This document shows, piece by piece, positions 50,192 to 59,168 of a stretch of DNA of 64,000 nucleotides (positions are counted from its first letter, which is position 1; every line of letters begins with the position of its first letter). Under the pieces are notes generated by a model. It had not been told where the DNA came from, made no database searches, and was given only the letters and a program-made list of their open reading frames with translations. A program made the translations under genes and the position numbers. Location of the stretch: assembly GCF_001953635.1 (NCBI RefSeq), contig NZ_MEJH01000013.1, forward strand, positions 51,325-115,324, in the 5' to 3' direction. Source of the DNA: Alteromonas abrolhosensis (GTDB lineage: Bacteria; Pseudomonadota; Gammaproteobacteria; Enterobacterales; Alteromonadaceae).

Positions 50192-51103
50192 TTAAGCGTT
50201 AAGTAATTGAGTAAGGATGGCGTTTTGGCCATGCATTCTATTTTCGGCTTGCTGCATTAATAGCGATTTATCGCTATCAATCAACGAGCCCGTAATTTCT
50301 AAATCGCGATGGGCAGGTTGGCAATGCATAACATAGCTAGCACCGGTTGCTTCCATCAACGCTTCGTTCACCTGATAAGGCATGAACTTTTCTTTGATCA
50401 CTTCAAGTGGCGTCTCGTCACCCATTGAAAGCCATGTATCTGCATAGATAACGTCTGCACCGTTAGCGGCACTAAGGTCGGTGCTTTCAACAATCGATAC
50501 ACCCGTTTTCTCGGCAATCGCTTTGGCCTGTGCCACAATTTCAGGTGCCGCTTCGTGGCCCTCTGGCGTGACTACAACTTGGTTGCAACCTAGCAGCGCA
50601 CCAACAATTAATAGTGAGTGAGTTACATTGTTGCCGTCGCCTACATAAGCCATGGTAAGACCTTCGGTTTTGCCGAAGCGTTCAAACATAGTGAGGTAAT
50701 CTGCAAGGCCTTGGCATGGATGATATTTATCACACAATGCGTTGATAACGGGCACATTTGCAGCCTTAGAAAAGGTTTCCAGCGTGCTGTGAGAAAATAC
50801 ACGAGCGACTATGGCGTCAGCCCAACATGCAAGGTTAGCGGCGGTGTCTACTGCGTCTTCACGGCCGGCTAATTTGCCCGACTGCACATCTAAATACACC
50901 ATGTGGCCGCCAAGCTTGTTAATACCAATATCGAAGCTAACGCGGGTTCGCAAAGACGGCTTTTCAAACAGGGCAACAATTGATTTCCCCGCAAGCACGT
51001 TGCTGTAACTTGCTGGGGCTTGTTTAATTTCTACAGCCAATTGCAGCAAGTTTTTCATTGCGTCGGGTGTCCAGTCTGCAAAGGTTAGTAGGTCCTGTTT
51101 CAT
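50192..51103 (-). CDS. argF: Ornithine carbamoyltransferase
   Basis: Makes citrulline from ornithine and carbamoyl phosphate. 303 aa. Carbamoyl-phosphate loop [11 protein letters not shown] (STRT-type), [15 protein letters not shown], and [12 protein letters not shown] with the catalytic Cys. Its ATG overlaps the argB stop by four bases. Confidence 0.97.
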   Translation of the reverse strand: MKQDLLTFADWTPDAMKNLLQLAVEIKQAPASYSNVLAGKSIVALFEKPSLRTRVSFDIGINKLGGHMVYLDVQSGKLAGREDAVDTAANLACWADAIVARVFSHSTLETFSKAANVPVINALCDKYHPCQGLADYLTMFERFGKTEGLTMAYVGDGNNVTHSLLIVGALLGCNQVVVTPEGHEAAPEIVAQAKAIAEKTGVSIVESTDLSAANGADVIYADTWLSMGDETPLEVIKEKFMPYQVNEALMEATGASYVMHCQPAHRDLEITGSLIDSDKSLLMQQAENRMHGQNAILTQLLNA

Positions 51104-51945
51104 TGTACTTCTCCGGCATTGCCTTTTGTAAAGTCGGTGTGGGGTAAATCAGCGTTTTTTGACGGTGTATTTGTCAGGGCTGAGGGCAGTATTTGCGTGC
51201 CCGTTTTCTTATTTAAAATGTCGTTGATGTCGGCGGCCCAACTCGCGATGTAAACCGCGCGGCCTAAATTCTCTGCAGACGCGAGTGCCGCATCCACTTT
51301 TACCTTCATCCCGTCGGTAATAACGCCTTCATCTGCGTACTTCGATATGCTTGCAGCGCTAAGTTCGCTAATTAGCAATTTGTCACCGTCTAACACACCG
51401 TCAACATTGGAAAGAAGTAAAAGCTCAGCGTTAAGAAGCTCAGCAATAACTGTTGCGGCTTGATCGGCATTTACATTTAGCAATCTACCTTGTGGGCTTG
51501 AACCAATAGAACTGATTACCGGTAGTGTTGACTGGGCTAATACGCTTTTTAGAAATGATGCGTCTGCTGTCGACGGCACGCCCACGGCACCATACTGGTC
51601 AGCTAGAGGCTCACACACCACCATATTACCGTCTAACAACGACAAACCAACAGGGGTTAAGCCTGAAGCCAAAGCCGCTGCGCATAGCTGCTTGTTGGCA
51701 GAGCCAGCGAGGGCTCCGCAGATATAAGGCATATGTTCATCGGGCGTAACCCGAAGGCCATCAATTTTTGTGCTTTGAAGACCAAGACTCGCCATAAGCG
51801 TCTCCACTAATGGTCCGCCTCCGTGAACCACTACCACGGGGCGTGTGGCCTGCACGTCTTTTACGCTTAGAAATAAACGTGTCATTGCGGCGGTATCGTC
51901 GAGTAATGCACCGCCAACTTTAATTACAATTGGTGAAACACTCAT
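51100..51945 (-). CDS. argB: N-acetylglutamate kinase
   Basis: Phosphorylates N-acetylglutamate. 281 aa amino acid kinase fold: [37 protein letters not shown], and KVDAAL near the end. The first codons overlap the argC stop (ATGA). No N-terminal extension of the arginine-inhibited hexamer type is seen, which fits feedback acting on ArgA. Confidence 0.96.
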   Translation of the reverse strand: MSVSPIVIKVGGALLDDTAAMTRLFLSVKDVQATRPVVVVHGGGPLVETLMASLGLQSTKIDGLRVTPDEHMPYICGALAGSANKQLCAAALASGLTPVGLSLLDGNMVVCEPLADQYGAVGVPSTADASFLKSVLAQSTLPVISSIGSSPQGRLLNVNADQAATVIAELLNAELLLLSNVDGVLDGDKLLISELSAASISKYADEGVITDGMKVKVDAALASAENLGRAVYIASWAADINDILNKKTGTQILPSALTNTPSKNADLPHTDFTKGNAGEVQ

Positions 51946-52955
51946 AGTACTAACCCTGTCTCTACTGGTTGTTTCGTCATTATGTTAAGGCACTGTATTG
52001 CCTGAGAGGCAGCACCTTTCATTACGTTGTCGATTGCAGCGGTAATCACTGCGTATCCAGATGCTTCATCTAACTTCCAATGAAGATCAACAAATGGGGT
52101 ATGAGCAACGTCGTCAATTTTTGGAAAACTCTTGCGCAAACGCACAATGGGTTTATCAGCATAGGCGTCAGTGTACGCTTGTTCAAGTTGTGCGCTGGTG
52201 GTACCAGCTTTAATCTTAACGGTCACGGTCGCCAAAATCCCCCGTTTAAAATTACCCAAGTGCGGCGTAAAGATAACAGGGGTGCCCAAGTAAGCTTCAA
52301 TTTCTGGGGTATGGCGGTGACCTAGCACGCCGTATGCCTGCAGGCTAACTTCAAAAAAGCTGGTGGTTAGGCTGGCTTTCCTTCCTGCACCCGATACGCC
52401 TGAAACAGCGTTAATTACTGGGCGTACGCTTTCATCCAGTAAATTATTATGTGCAAGAGGTTTCAGCGCACTAAGGCTTGCAGTGGGGTAGCACCCCGGC
52501 ACAGCGATCACGTCAGCGTTGGCAATTTGCGCTTCATGCCACTCGGCAAGGCCGTAAACAGCTTGAGCTAAGCTTTGCTCTTGCGTATGTGGAAAGCCGT
52601 AGAACTGTTCGAAGACATTGGTGTCTTTTAGCCTGAATGCACCCGACAAATCGAGCACTTTGGCTTTGCCTGAAGATAAGACAGGCATCCAGTCGTGGCT
52701 CGCCTCGTGCGGTGTGGCAAGAAAGATAAAATCGACACCGTCAGCCATTTCTTCTAATGCCGCATCCGAAATTGGTGTGAGTGTAGAGTTGATGTGAGCC
52801 AAGTTACCGTGAAGCTCTGCAATGTTCTTACCCGCGTCGCTACTATTCTCAGACACGTAAGTGCCCGCCAATACTAGTTTTGGGTGTTGAATAACCAACT
52901 GAACGAGTTGTGCCCCTGTGTAACCACTGGCACCAATAATTGAAACGTTGTACAT
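51942..52955 (-). CDS. argC: N-acetyl-gamma-glutamyl-phosphate reductase
   Basis: Reduces N-acetylglutamyl phosphate to the semialdehyde with NADPH. 337 aa from the ATG at 52955; a TTG two codons upstream is less likely. NADP motif [13 protein letters not shown] and catalytic Cys in [10 protein letters not shown]. First gene of argCBFGHA. No Shine-Dalgarno is visible before the ATG: the 30 bases upstream are U-rich and follow the leader hairpin. This lack is unusual beside the strong sites of argF, argG, argH and argA. Confidence 0.96.
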   Translation of the reverse strand: MYNVSIIGASGYTGAQLVQLVIQHPKLVLAGTYVSENSSDAGKNIAELHGNLAHINSTLTPISDAALEEMADGVDFIFLATPHEASHDWMPVLSSGKAKVLDLSGAFRLKDTNVFEQFYGFPHTQEQSLAQAVYGLAEWHEAQIANADVIAVPGCYPTASLSALKPLAHNNLLDESVRPVINAVSGVSGAGRKASLTTSFFEVSLQAYGVLGHRHTPEIEAYLGTPVIFTPHLGNFKRGILATVTVKIKAGTTSAQLEQAYTDAYADKPIVRLRKSFPKIDDVAHTPFVDLHWKLDEASGYAVITAAIDNVMKGAASQAIQCLNIMTKQPVETGLVL

Positions 52956-52979
52956 AATCAAAAATTCAATAAAAGGAGA

Positions 52980-53060
52980 AAAAAATCACTTTTTACCTTT
53001 GTAAACTGGTTGGGCGTTATTCGTTGCCTAACCGCGACCACATCACAAAGGTAAAAAGTG
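52980..53060 (-). terminator. Terminator-type attenuator hairpin before argC
   Basis: In the minus direction CACTTTTTACCTTTGT (53060-53045) pairs perfectly over 16 bp with ACAAAGGTAAAAAGTG (53002-52987). The 42-nt loop holds an inner stem, GGTTAGGC with GCCCAACC (one G.U). The next bases are A then seven U. That is the form of an intrinsic terminator 30 bases before the argC ATG and directly after the leader frame stop. It must be conditional, since it would otherwise block the whole operon. Confidence 0.8.
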
Positions 53061-53062
53061 TG

Positions 53063-53191
53063 CTACCGCAAAAGCATAGAAAGGCGCACGCATCGTCGTA
53101 CGCTATGCATCGTGTAGCCAGCCAGGGGAGAGGTAAACTCTTTATGGTTGCCAGTGGTTGAACCAACAACGCGAGTTGGTTGTGTCATCAT
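53063..53191 (-). CDS. Arginine-rich leader peptide of the argC operon
   Basis: A 42-codon frame (41 if the second of two adjacent ATGs is used) with AGGA four to seven bases upstream, ending in TAG two bases before the attenuator stem. Arginine codons are at 7, 32, 33, 36 and 42: CGC, CGA, CGA, CGC, CGG. The end reads VRRCVRLSMLLR. The clustering before an intrinsic terminator upstream of an arginine biosynthetic operon is the hallmark of a leader peptide. Not translated experimentally as far as the sequence can tell; no homologue recognised. Confidence 0.65.
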   Translation of the reverse strand: MMTQPTRVVGSTTGNHKEFTSPLAGYTMHSVRRCVRLSMLLR

Positions 53192-53247
53192 CAATTCCTA
53201 TCAAGTCGCAACTCAAAATTGTGAGTTGGATGCTTTAACCGTCGACT

Positions 53248-53275
53248 AGTGTATCTAATTTGAATGTTTATGCAA
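53248..53275 (-). promoter_or_regulatory. Predicted argC promoter
   Basis: Minus strand -35 TTGCAT (53275-53270), 16-bp spacer, -10 TACACT (53253-53248). The -35 lies inside the proximal ArgR box. Transcription would start near 53240, giving a leader of about 285 nt. Hexamer match is moderate. Confidence 0.5.
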
Positions 53276-53297
53276 TAAAAATGTATAAATATTTTAA
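53259..53297. promoter_or_regulatory. Tandem ArgR boxes upstream of argC
   Basis: Box 1 core TGAATGTTTATGCA (53261-53274) and box 2 core TGTATAAATATTTT (53282-53295) start exactly 21 bp apart, that is two 18-bp boxes with a 3-bp spacer, the standard ArgR arrangement. Box 1 matches 9 of 10 fixed positions of TGAAT-N4-ATTCA, box 2 matches 7 of 10. Box 1 covers the predicted -35, so ArgR with arginine would block RNA polymerase. Confidence 0.7.
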
Positions 53298-53386
53298 GTC
53301 GGTGGTGTGGCGTCTACGCAATAAAAAATGTAGCTAATAATATATTTATAGTTGTTACAGTAAGTTGACAAGTTGCCCGTTTGAAC

Positions 53387-53400
53387 TGAATATTTATACT
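53387..53400. promoter_or_regulatory. Single ArgR-like box
   Basis: TGAATATTTATACT, 8 of 10 conserved positions. No second box at 21 bp on either side is convincing, so it may be an auxiliary or chance site. Confidence 0.35.
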
Positions 53401-53567
53401 CACTTCGACATACGGTGCATTAACAGTCTTCGTTATCGATGAACATTGCTTTTAATAATGCGCGGGGAAAACGCTGGCAGTAGCTTTTAACAGAACTCAG
53501 ATGGGACGTTAATGGCTGTCGTCAGTGGGCTTAAGCATTGGTTGTTGGGATTAACTCGGAAAATAAA

Positions 53568-53978
53568 ATGGGCAAACTTACCTTGGCGCTTGTTGCGCAC
53601 GATCATAAAAAGCCTGAGCTACTAGCTTGGGTTAAGCAGCACATAGAGGTGCTTAAACAATGTAATTTAGTGGGCACAGGCACCACAGGCGGCTTGGTTG
53701 CCAAAGAAACTGGACTGGAAGTTACACGCTATAAAAGTGGTCCTCTAGGGGGAGATCAGCAAATAGGAGCGCTCATCGCCGAAAATAAGCTAGATGCACT
53801 TTTCTTTTTCTGGGACCCGCTGAATCCAGCGCCTCACGACCCTGACGTTAAAGCGCTGTTACGTCTATGTTCGGTATGGAATGTACCAGTCGCCTGCACA
53901 CCAGCCACAGCTGACCTAGTAATAACGTCGCCGCTTTTTTTGTCACCCGACTACAAGCCAGTTAAACCGAATTTTTAG
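53568..53978 (+). CDS. mgsA: Methylglyoxal synthase
   Basis: Converts dihydroxyacetone phosphate to methylglyoxal and phosphate, a glycolysis bypass under phosphate limitation. 136 aa from the ATG at 53568; an upstream TTG is not supported. Motifs [52 protein letters not shown]. Short family, lone gene between argC and a bidirectional terminator. Confidence 0.96.
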   Translation: MGKLTLALVAHDHKKPELLAWVKQHIEVLKQCNLVGTGTTGGLVAKETGLEVTRYKSGPLGGDQQIGALIAENKLDALFFFWDPLNPAPHDPDVKALLRLCSVWNVPVACTPATADLVITSPLFLSPDYKPVKPNF

Positions 53979-54067
53979 CAGTCAGCTTTTAGCTCAAATT
54001 CGGTGACGTCAAACATTGTGGGTGAAGCGCAGTTTAATAGAAAGTCAGCAGGTTGAAAGCCAGCCAT

Positions 54068-54096
54068 AAAAAAGGCTGGCCAAGGCCAGCACTTTT
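54068..54096. terminator. Bidirectional terminator between mgsA and Spy-like gene
   Basis: GCTGGC, loop CAAG, GCCAGC (54075-54090), flanked by AAAAAA on the left and ACTTTTT on the right, so it works for both convergent genes. Confidence 0.85.
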
Positions 54097-54123
54097 TACG
54101 GTGGGTTAGGGTGTTACTGAAGA

Positions 54124-55005
54124 TTATGAACGCAGTAAATCACGTAGTTTTCGGCAATCTTCGCGCTGCGCTTTTAACTCAGCTTTCTGTTCAGGCGTTA
54201 ATACGGCAAACATGGCTTGGCGCTGTTTGGCCTTTTCAACACCTGCACTGATAAGGTCTTCTTTGTACTGGGCAACAAGCGCGTTCCACGTATCTTGTGA
54301 AAAAGACGAACTTCTAATCAGGTCACGTTGGGCATCTTTAAAGCTACGCAGTGTTTCTCTGTTCGCATTGGATGTGTCCTTGAATGATTCACGAAGCTCA
54401 GCAAGATTTGCCAACTGGTCATCGGTCAGGTCAATGCCTTTGAACGGCGTGCCATTGCGCTGGTGATCTCTGTCGCCTCTTTCACCTTTACCGTGATCGC
54501 GGAATTTTTTGCCTTTACCTTCACCATCCATGCGTTTTGCAAACTGTGATTTTCGCTCGTTAGATGCGTCGCGGCGCTTTTCACCTTTCGCTGCTCTTTT
54601 TTCTTCCCTACTTTCCTCACGCGTCAGGACTTTCGCTTGCTGCTCTTCACTTAGCACATTAAATATATTGTGGCGTAGTTGAGCAAGCGCAAAATGTTTC
54701 GACTCTCGCTCTTCAAACTGAGTTTCTATAAAAGCACTGATTTGTGCCTCAGAAGCGGTTTCAAAATCGAAATCTGGCTTTTCACTATCTTGATATTCAA
54801 CTCGAGGGTTAGCGTCTTTAAATGCGCTTACGAGTGTTTTTATCTCTTCGCGTTGTACGTCACTTAAGCTTAAACCGCGAAGGTGTTTAACAATTTCTTT
54901 AACCGGTTCATGGTGACGCATACCTGGGCCTGCTGGCTGCGCCAACGCAAATCCACCTAAACTAATCGCCGCTACAGTTGCACTAGCAATTAATAACTTT
55001 TTCAT
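54124..55005 (-). CDS. Tandem-domain Spy/CpxP-like periplasmic protein
   Basis: 293 aa with signal peptide MKKLLIASATVAAISLGGFALA. Two Spy/CpxP-type helical modules: one at about 35-130 ending in LSEEQQAKVL and one at about 190-290 ending in LTPEQKAELK, the LTxxQ signature. A very basic, highly charged linker (about 130-185, many K, R, E, D) joins them. Single-module Spy and CpxP are about 160 aa, so this is a duplicated form. It is divergent from a CpxRA-like pair with a CpxR-type box between, so it is likely the feedback chaperone of that system. Confidence 0.88.
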   Translation of the reverse strand: MKKLLIASATVAAISLGGFALAQPAGPGMRHHEPVKEIVKHLRGLSLSDVQREEIKTLVSAFKDANPRVEYQDSEKPDFDFETASEAQISAFIETQFEERESKHFALAQLRHNIFNVLSEEQQAKVLTREESREEKRAAKGEKRRDASNERKSQFAKRMDGEGKGKKFRDHGKGERGDRDHQRNGTPFKGIDLTDDQLANLAELRESFKDTSNANRETLRSFKDAQRDLIRSSSFSQDTWNALVAQYKEDLISAGVEKAKQRQAMFAVLTPEQKAELKAQREDCRKLRDLLRS

Positions 55006-55072
55006 TGTCGTCTCCTTTTTGTTCGGACACGTTAATCCTAGCGTGATAAATACAAAAAGCAGTCAACGCACT

Positions 55073-55088
55073 GTAAAGCTTCTGTAAA
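55073..55088. promoter_or_regulatory. CpxR-type box in Spy-like/cpxR-like divergent region
   Basis: GTAAA-N6-GTAAA (GTAAAGCTTCTGTAAA). CpxR boxes are two GTAAA separated by about five bases, with 4-8 tolerated. It lies between the two divergent genes, 68 bases from the Spy-like start, and could serve one or both. Confidence 0.65.
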
Positions 55089-55261
55089 GGTGATGCCGTT
55101 TTGTGATTGTAGAGGTCTGAAAAGATATAGTATGCGTTTGTCAGTGTTTTTCGTTGAATTTAGACAAAACTCACCACAAACGTAGGTTGAAGTTTATAAA
55201 AATTACAGGCACTTTCATGAATCAAAGGTCAGCAGTTACAACCGTTAAAGAGTTTAATACC

Positions 55262-55975
55262 ATGAGTTCAGATTTTCATTTGCAGTCTATCCTTGTTATC
55301 GATGATGACCTTGAGCTGACAGAAATGCTTTCTGCGTATCTGTCGAGTATGGGGTATCAGGTGCAAGTGCGTAACGACGGTGAAGAAGGGTTATCTGAGG
55401 CTGTGTCTGGCCGTCATTACGACCTTATTTTGCTGGATGTGATGATGCCTAAAATGGACGGGTTTGACGTATTGAAAAAGCTGCGTGCTAGCCACAGCAC
55501 ACCTGTGCTTATGCTGACTGCAAGAGGCGATGATTACGACCGTATATTGGGTCTGGAAATGGGCGCTGATGATTACTTACCAAAACCGTTTAACCACCGT
55601 GAGCTGGTGGCGCGAATAAAAGCGATTGTGCGTCGCCATAATCTTTCCGCTTCAGGAGGCGCTGTGGAACAGGACTTATTTGTGAATGGCATCTTTTTAA
55701 GCCCAAGTAGTCAGCTTGCTAAAGTGGACGATGTGGAATTAACGCTAACCACAACCGAGTTCTTAATTTTGCGCCTATTAATGCTTAACGCCGCTCAGCG
55801 AGTAACGAAAGAAGAAATAAGTTTAAAGATTCTTGGCAAGCCTCTGCAAGCTTTCGACAGAAGCATTGATATGCATGTTAGTAACTTGCGAAAGAAAATC
55901 AGTGCGGTAGCCGTTGATGAAAAAATCAAAACCATTCGCGGAGTAGGGTATATGTTAATTGTTGGAAACCATTAA
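55262..55975 (+). CDS. CpxR-like response regulator
   Basis: OmpR/PhoB-type regulator, 237 aa from the ATG at 55262 (AAAGAG site); a second ATG at 55217 and a TTG at 55154 are alternatives. Receiver: VIDDDLEL acidic pocket, LILLDVMMPKMDG phospho-acceptor Asp, TA of MLTARGDDYD, and Lys in LPKPF. C-terminal winged helix with LTTTEFLILRLLM and SIDMHVSNLRKKI. The stop overlaps the start of the kinase gene (TAATG). Confidence 0.94.
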   Translation: MSSDFHLQSILVIDDDLELTEMLSAYLSSMGYQVQVRNDGEEGLSEAVSGRHYDLILLDVMMPKMDGFDVLKKLRASHSTPVLMLTARGDDYDRILGLEMGADDYLPKPFNHRELVARIKAIVRRHNLSASGGAVEQDLFVNGIFLSPSSQLAKVDDVELTLTTTEFLILRLLMLNAAQRVTKEEISLKILGKPLQAFDRSIDMHVSNLRKKISAVAVDEKIKTIRGVGYMLIVGNH

Positions 55976-57336
55976 TGGTAAAACTGTTACGCAGCATCAG
56001 CCCAACAAGGGCCATCATGGGCCGATTATTTCTTTGGTTTTGGGCAACGTTCATTGTTACATCGCTTTTGGCCATTTGGGGAAGTCGCCTCTTTTTTGAA
56101 GACCTTCAAGTTGTGCAAATCAAGCCCCGTGAAGTGGAAGATTTAAACCAGGCTATTGAGCGAATGCAGCGCGAGCGCTTTCAAAATGTACCGTTACATG
56201 AAGCACTTGATCGCAATTCACGTGGTATAAGAGGTAGGCTGGTGGCTGTCGATATTCGCGACAACCGTCTTGTCTCAGGGGGCGGCCCTCCTCTTCGCGA
56301 TAATGATAAAGAAGATTTGCTACGTCTAGTCAATCAAACTTCTCCAATTGCGGTAAAGCGGGGCGCATTTAAAATTTTAGGACCCGTTTTCTTCGAGCGA
56401 GACAATTCACGCTTCGCGCTTTTTGCGGTAAAGCTTGATATGCCAGAGAAGCAAACCCCTCCCGTTCTGTTGTTTTTGGCGATAGCACTCATAACGACTA
56501 CGCTTTTGAGTTGGTTATTTGCTAAAACGCTGACCAACCCTATTTTGAATATTCAAGGTTCAGCAAAACGCTTAGCAAGCGGCGACTGGCAAACACGGGT
56601 GGGCAAGGCCGCCAAGCGTCAGGATGAGTTAGGGCAGTTGGCGCGCGACTTTAACAAAATGGCAGAGCAGCTCGAATCAATGTGGGGCGCGCAAAAGCGA
56701 TTATTAGCTGATGTCTCTCACGAACTTCGTTCTCCACTGGCGCGATTGCAAATGGCGTTAGGGCTTGCCCATCAGCAAAACGTAGACCCAGCCACCTTAT
56801 CTCGAGTAGAACGAGAAGCTGACCGAATGGAAGCGCTAGTTAGTCAATTACTCACACTTAGTCGCGCAGAAGCTGGTGAGGCGACCATGCAAAAGCACGC
56901 TTTGTCTTTGGTACTTAACGATGTACTGACCGATGCTAACTTTGAAGCTGCAAATAAAAACAAGCAATTAAGAATTGACGATATTCCTAAAAAGACGGTG
57001 GTCATCGATAGCATGATGTTTTGTCGTGCTGTGGAGAATGTTCTTCGAAACGCAATACGTCATAGCAAACTCGTCACGCATATAGCGTTTAGCGAAGATG
57101 CGCAGCATTGGTATATTCACATTACAGATGACGGAGACGGGCTAACCAGTGAAGAATGTGAACGGATTTTTTCACCGTTTTACAGGGCAACCCTTGCCAG
57201 AGAGCGTGAGTCTGGTGGTGTAGGCTTGGGGTTATCCATTGCAAAAGCGGCAGTTGAGTTGCATCATGGTCGCATAATCGCTGAACCTTCTGAGCGCGGC
57301 GGACTACGAGTTACTATGTCATTTCCTAAGTTATAA
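55975..57336 (+). CDS. CpxA-like sensor histidine kinase
   Basis: 453 aa inner membrane kinase: TM helix (about 12-33), periplasmic sensor (about 35-160), TM2 (about 162-182), HAMP (about 183-235), HisKA with LLADVSHELRSPLARLQ, and HATPase with NVLRNAIRHS, DDGDGL and GVGLGLSIAKAA. The SPLARLQ form of the H-box and the neighbourhood with a Spy/CpxP-like gene point to the Cpx envelope stress family. The signal is presumably envelope protein misfolding. Confidence 0.93.
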   Translation: MVKLLRSISPTRAIMGRLFLWFWATFIVTSLLAIWGSRLFFEDLQVVQIKPREVEDLNQAIERMQRERFQNVPLHEALDRNSRGIRGRLVAVDIRDNRLVSGGGPPLRDNDKEDLLRLVNQTSPIAVKRGAFKILGPVFFERDNSRFALFAVKLDMPEKQTPPVLLFLAIALITTTLLSWLFAKTLTNPILNIQGSAKRLASGDWQTRVGKAAKRQDELGQLARDFNKMAEQLESMWGAQKRLLADVSHELRSPLARLQMALGLAHQQNVDPATLSRVEREADRMEALVSQLLTLSRAEAGEATMQKHALSLVLNDVLTDANFEAANKNKQLRIDDIPKKTVVIDSMMFCRAVENVLRNAIRHSKLVTHIAFSEDAQHWYIHITDDGDGLTSEECERIFSPFYRATLARERESGGVGLGLSIAKAAVELHHGRIIAEPSERGGLRVTMSFPKL

Positions 57337-57400
57337 TTGAGAAAATTGACAGTGCTCCGTATCCTTACAAAGAGCGCAATTTGACTGTAATAGGGTATTT

Positions 57401-58378
57401 ATGAACTGGACGTTCACGTCTGAAAATAACTTAGCCAGCACCTTTGCCACGCACATTAACCCTTTTTGGCAAAGCAGTGTTACTCAAGGTCACTTCTCTG
57501 GGAAAGACAATATCAAGGTACGCTTTGCGCACTGTATCCCAGATTCGCCGCGGGCTACGATCGTAATATGCTCTGGTCGGATCGAATCCTATTTAAAATA
57601 CAAAGAGTTCATTTACGATCTTTATCAAAATGGATTCGCTGTATTCATCTTAGATCACAGAGGCCAAGGCTTATCAGACAGGATGACCCGCGATCCTCAG
57701 CATGGTTATGTTGCCCATTTCGACGACTACGTTGATGACTTCGTCATGTTTGTAGAAACTATTGTAAAGCCACTACAGCAAGGCCCGTTACAGCTGGTAT
57801 GCCATTCGATGGGCGGCGCCATTGGTGCGCTGACGCTACTGCGTCTTCCGAAATTGTTTTCAAAAGCCGTTTTAGCTTCGCCCATGTTTGGCATTAAACC
57901 CGCTCTGCCCAATTGGTTGGCGAATGGCTTAATTCGCACAGGCCTTGCGGTAAACAGGATGAAAAAGAAAGATGCGGGGTACTTCTTTGGTCAAACCCCG
58001 TATATTGCGTTTCCTTTTTCACTTAATAAGCTCACCCACAGCAAAACCCGCTATGCCCTGTTTCGTGAGCTGTATGACGAAGAACAGGATATTCAACTTG
58101 GCGGCGTGACTACAGAGTGGTTAGCAGCGGCACATCAGGCAATGAATAAAATTGAAAGTAGCGCACGCGCTATTACAACGCCTTCGCTTGTATTAAGTGC
58201 AGACGATGACGCGATTATTGATAACAACCGTCAGCGCCGCGTTGCGCAGCTTATGCCAAATGCCAAGCTTGAAATAGTGCCCCGCGCTTACCATGAGCTA
58301 TTCACCGAGTCTGACGATATTCGCGAGCGCTCCATGGCGCGTATTCTCGACTTTTTGACAGAAGACTCACTTAAATAA
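57401..58378 (+). CDS. PldB-like lysophospholipase / monoacylglycerol lipase
   Basis: 325 aa alpha/beta hydrolase: VICSGRIESYLKY, LDHRGQGLSDR, nucleophile in CHSMGG, catalytic Asp and His in DDDAI and RAYHELFTE. Resembles PldB (lysophospholipase L2). No signal peptide or membrane helix. AGGGT site. It follows the kinase gene by 64 bases on the same strand, so partial cotranscription is possible, but an independent promoter cannot be excluded. Confidence 0.88.
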   Translation: MNWTFTSENNLASTFATHINPFWQSSVTQGHFSGKDNIKVRFAHCIPDSPRATIVICSGRIESYLKYKEFIYDLYQNGFAVFILDHRGQGLSDRMTRDPQHGYVAHFDDYVDDFVMFVETIVKPLQQGPLQLVCHSMGGAIGALTLLRLPKLFSKAVLASPMFGIKPALPNWLANGLIRTGLAVNRMKKKDAGYFFGQTPYIAFPFSLNKLTHSKTRYALFRELYDEEQDIQLGGVTTEWLAAAHQAMNKIESSARAITTPSLVLSADDDAIIDNNRQRRVAQLMPNAKLEIVPRAYHELFTESDDIRERSMARILDFLTEDSLK

Positions 58379-58531
58379 GTGTGACTAAGGCTAACATTTA
58401 GTTAGGTAACTGTACTTAGCGGTAAGCGCCTTCTATTTCACAGGTAATAAAAGTACGTGCAAGGGTGATGACCAATGGCATTTCGGTATAAAATAAGCGG
58501 GTTGTTAACTGTTAAGGTAATTTAAAAAAGC

Positions 58532-58996
58532 ATGCTCGATATCGTCCTCTATCAGCCAGAGATCCCGCCGAATACGGGAAACATCATCCGTTTATGTGCA
58601 AACAGTGGCTTTATGTTGCACTTGATTGAGCCTTTGGGGTTTGAATGGGATGATAAACGCGTTCGACGTGCTGGTTTAGATTATCACGAATTTGCTCACG
58701 TTAAGCGCCACGCAAGCTTAGACGCTTACCTGAATGATGCTAAGCCAAAACGGGTATTCGCTTGCACAACGAAAGGCAAAGCGTTTCATAGCGATGTGTC
58801 TTATCAAAAAGGCGATGCGTTAATTTTCGGACCGGAAACCCGAGGCTTACCAGACGACTATATTCAATCGCTTCCTCCGGAGCAGCGCGTTCGTATACCT
58901 ATGCTGCCAGATAGTCGCAGTATGAACTTGTCTAATGCGGTATCGGTGTTTGTGTATGAAAGCTGGCGTCAGTTTGGTTACGAGGGTGCTCGTTAG
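58532..58996 (+). CDS. trmL: tRNA (cytidine(34)-2'-O)-methyltransferase
   Basis: Methylates the wobble 2'-O of tRNA-Leu isoacceptors. 154 aa SPOUT (trefoil-knot) enzyme with [34 protein letters not shown] and [22 protein letters not shown]. The length and motifs are typical of TrmL. Confidence 0.96.
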   Translation: MLDIVLYQPEIPPNTGNIIRLCANSGFMLHLIEPLGFEWDDKRVRRAGLDYHEFAHVKRHASLDAYLNDAKPKRVFACTTKGKAFHSDVSYQKGDALIFGPETRGLPDDYIQSLPPEQRVRIPMLPDSRSMNLSNAVSVFVYESWRQFGYEGAR

Positions 58997-59078
58997 TACT
59001 TTCTTTAACGCTTACTGTTTTGCTAAAAACTCTTTTAACCATTCAAATCAGAAGCTTATTCAGCATTTAAAAAGGTCT

Positions 59079-59100
59079 GTAAAGATAGCGTAAATGTAAA
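59079..59100 (+). promoter_or_regulatory. CpxR-type triple GTAAA box upstream of MacA-like gene
   Basis: GTAAA at 59079, 59090 and 59096: GTAAA-N6-GTAAA-N1-GTAAA. The first pair has the same N6 spacing as the box at 55073. It ends 68 bases before the chosen MacA-like start, a usual activator position. Confidence 0.6.
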
Positions 59101-59168
59101 GATTGACTCTCGTGGCGAATCTTTACATTCGCTATATTGCATTCAGTTTTTTATACGGATTGAATGCT

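Larger units (their letters stand above)
52956..53567. other. argC leader and argC/mgsA divergent region
   Basis: 612 bases between the argC and mgsA starts. From the mgsA side to argC: a single ArgR-like half-conserved box (53387-53400), a tandem ArgR operator over the argC -35, the argC promoter, a 42-codon leader frame, a long terminator-type hairpin, and a U-run. Each is listed separately. Confidence 0.8.

Noticed and set aside
53540..53567. Longer start for mgsA at 53538
   Set aside because: TTG without ribosome site; the ATG at 53568 gives the normal MgsA N-terminus.
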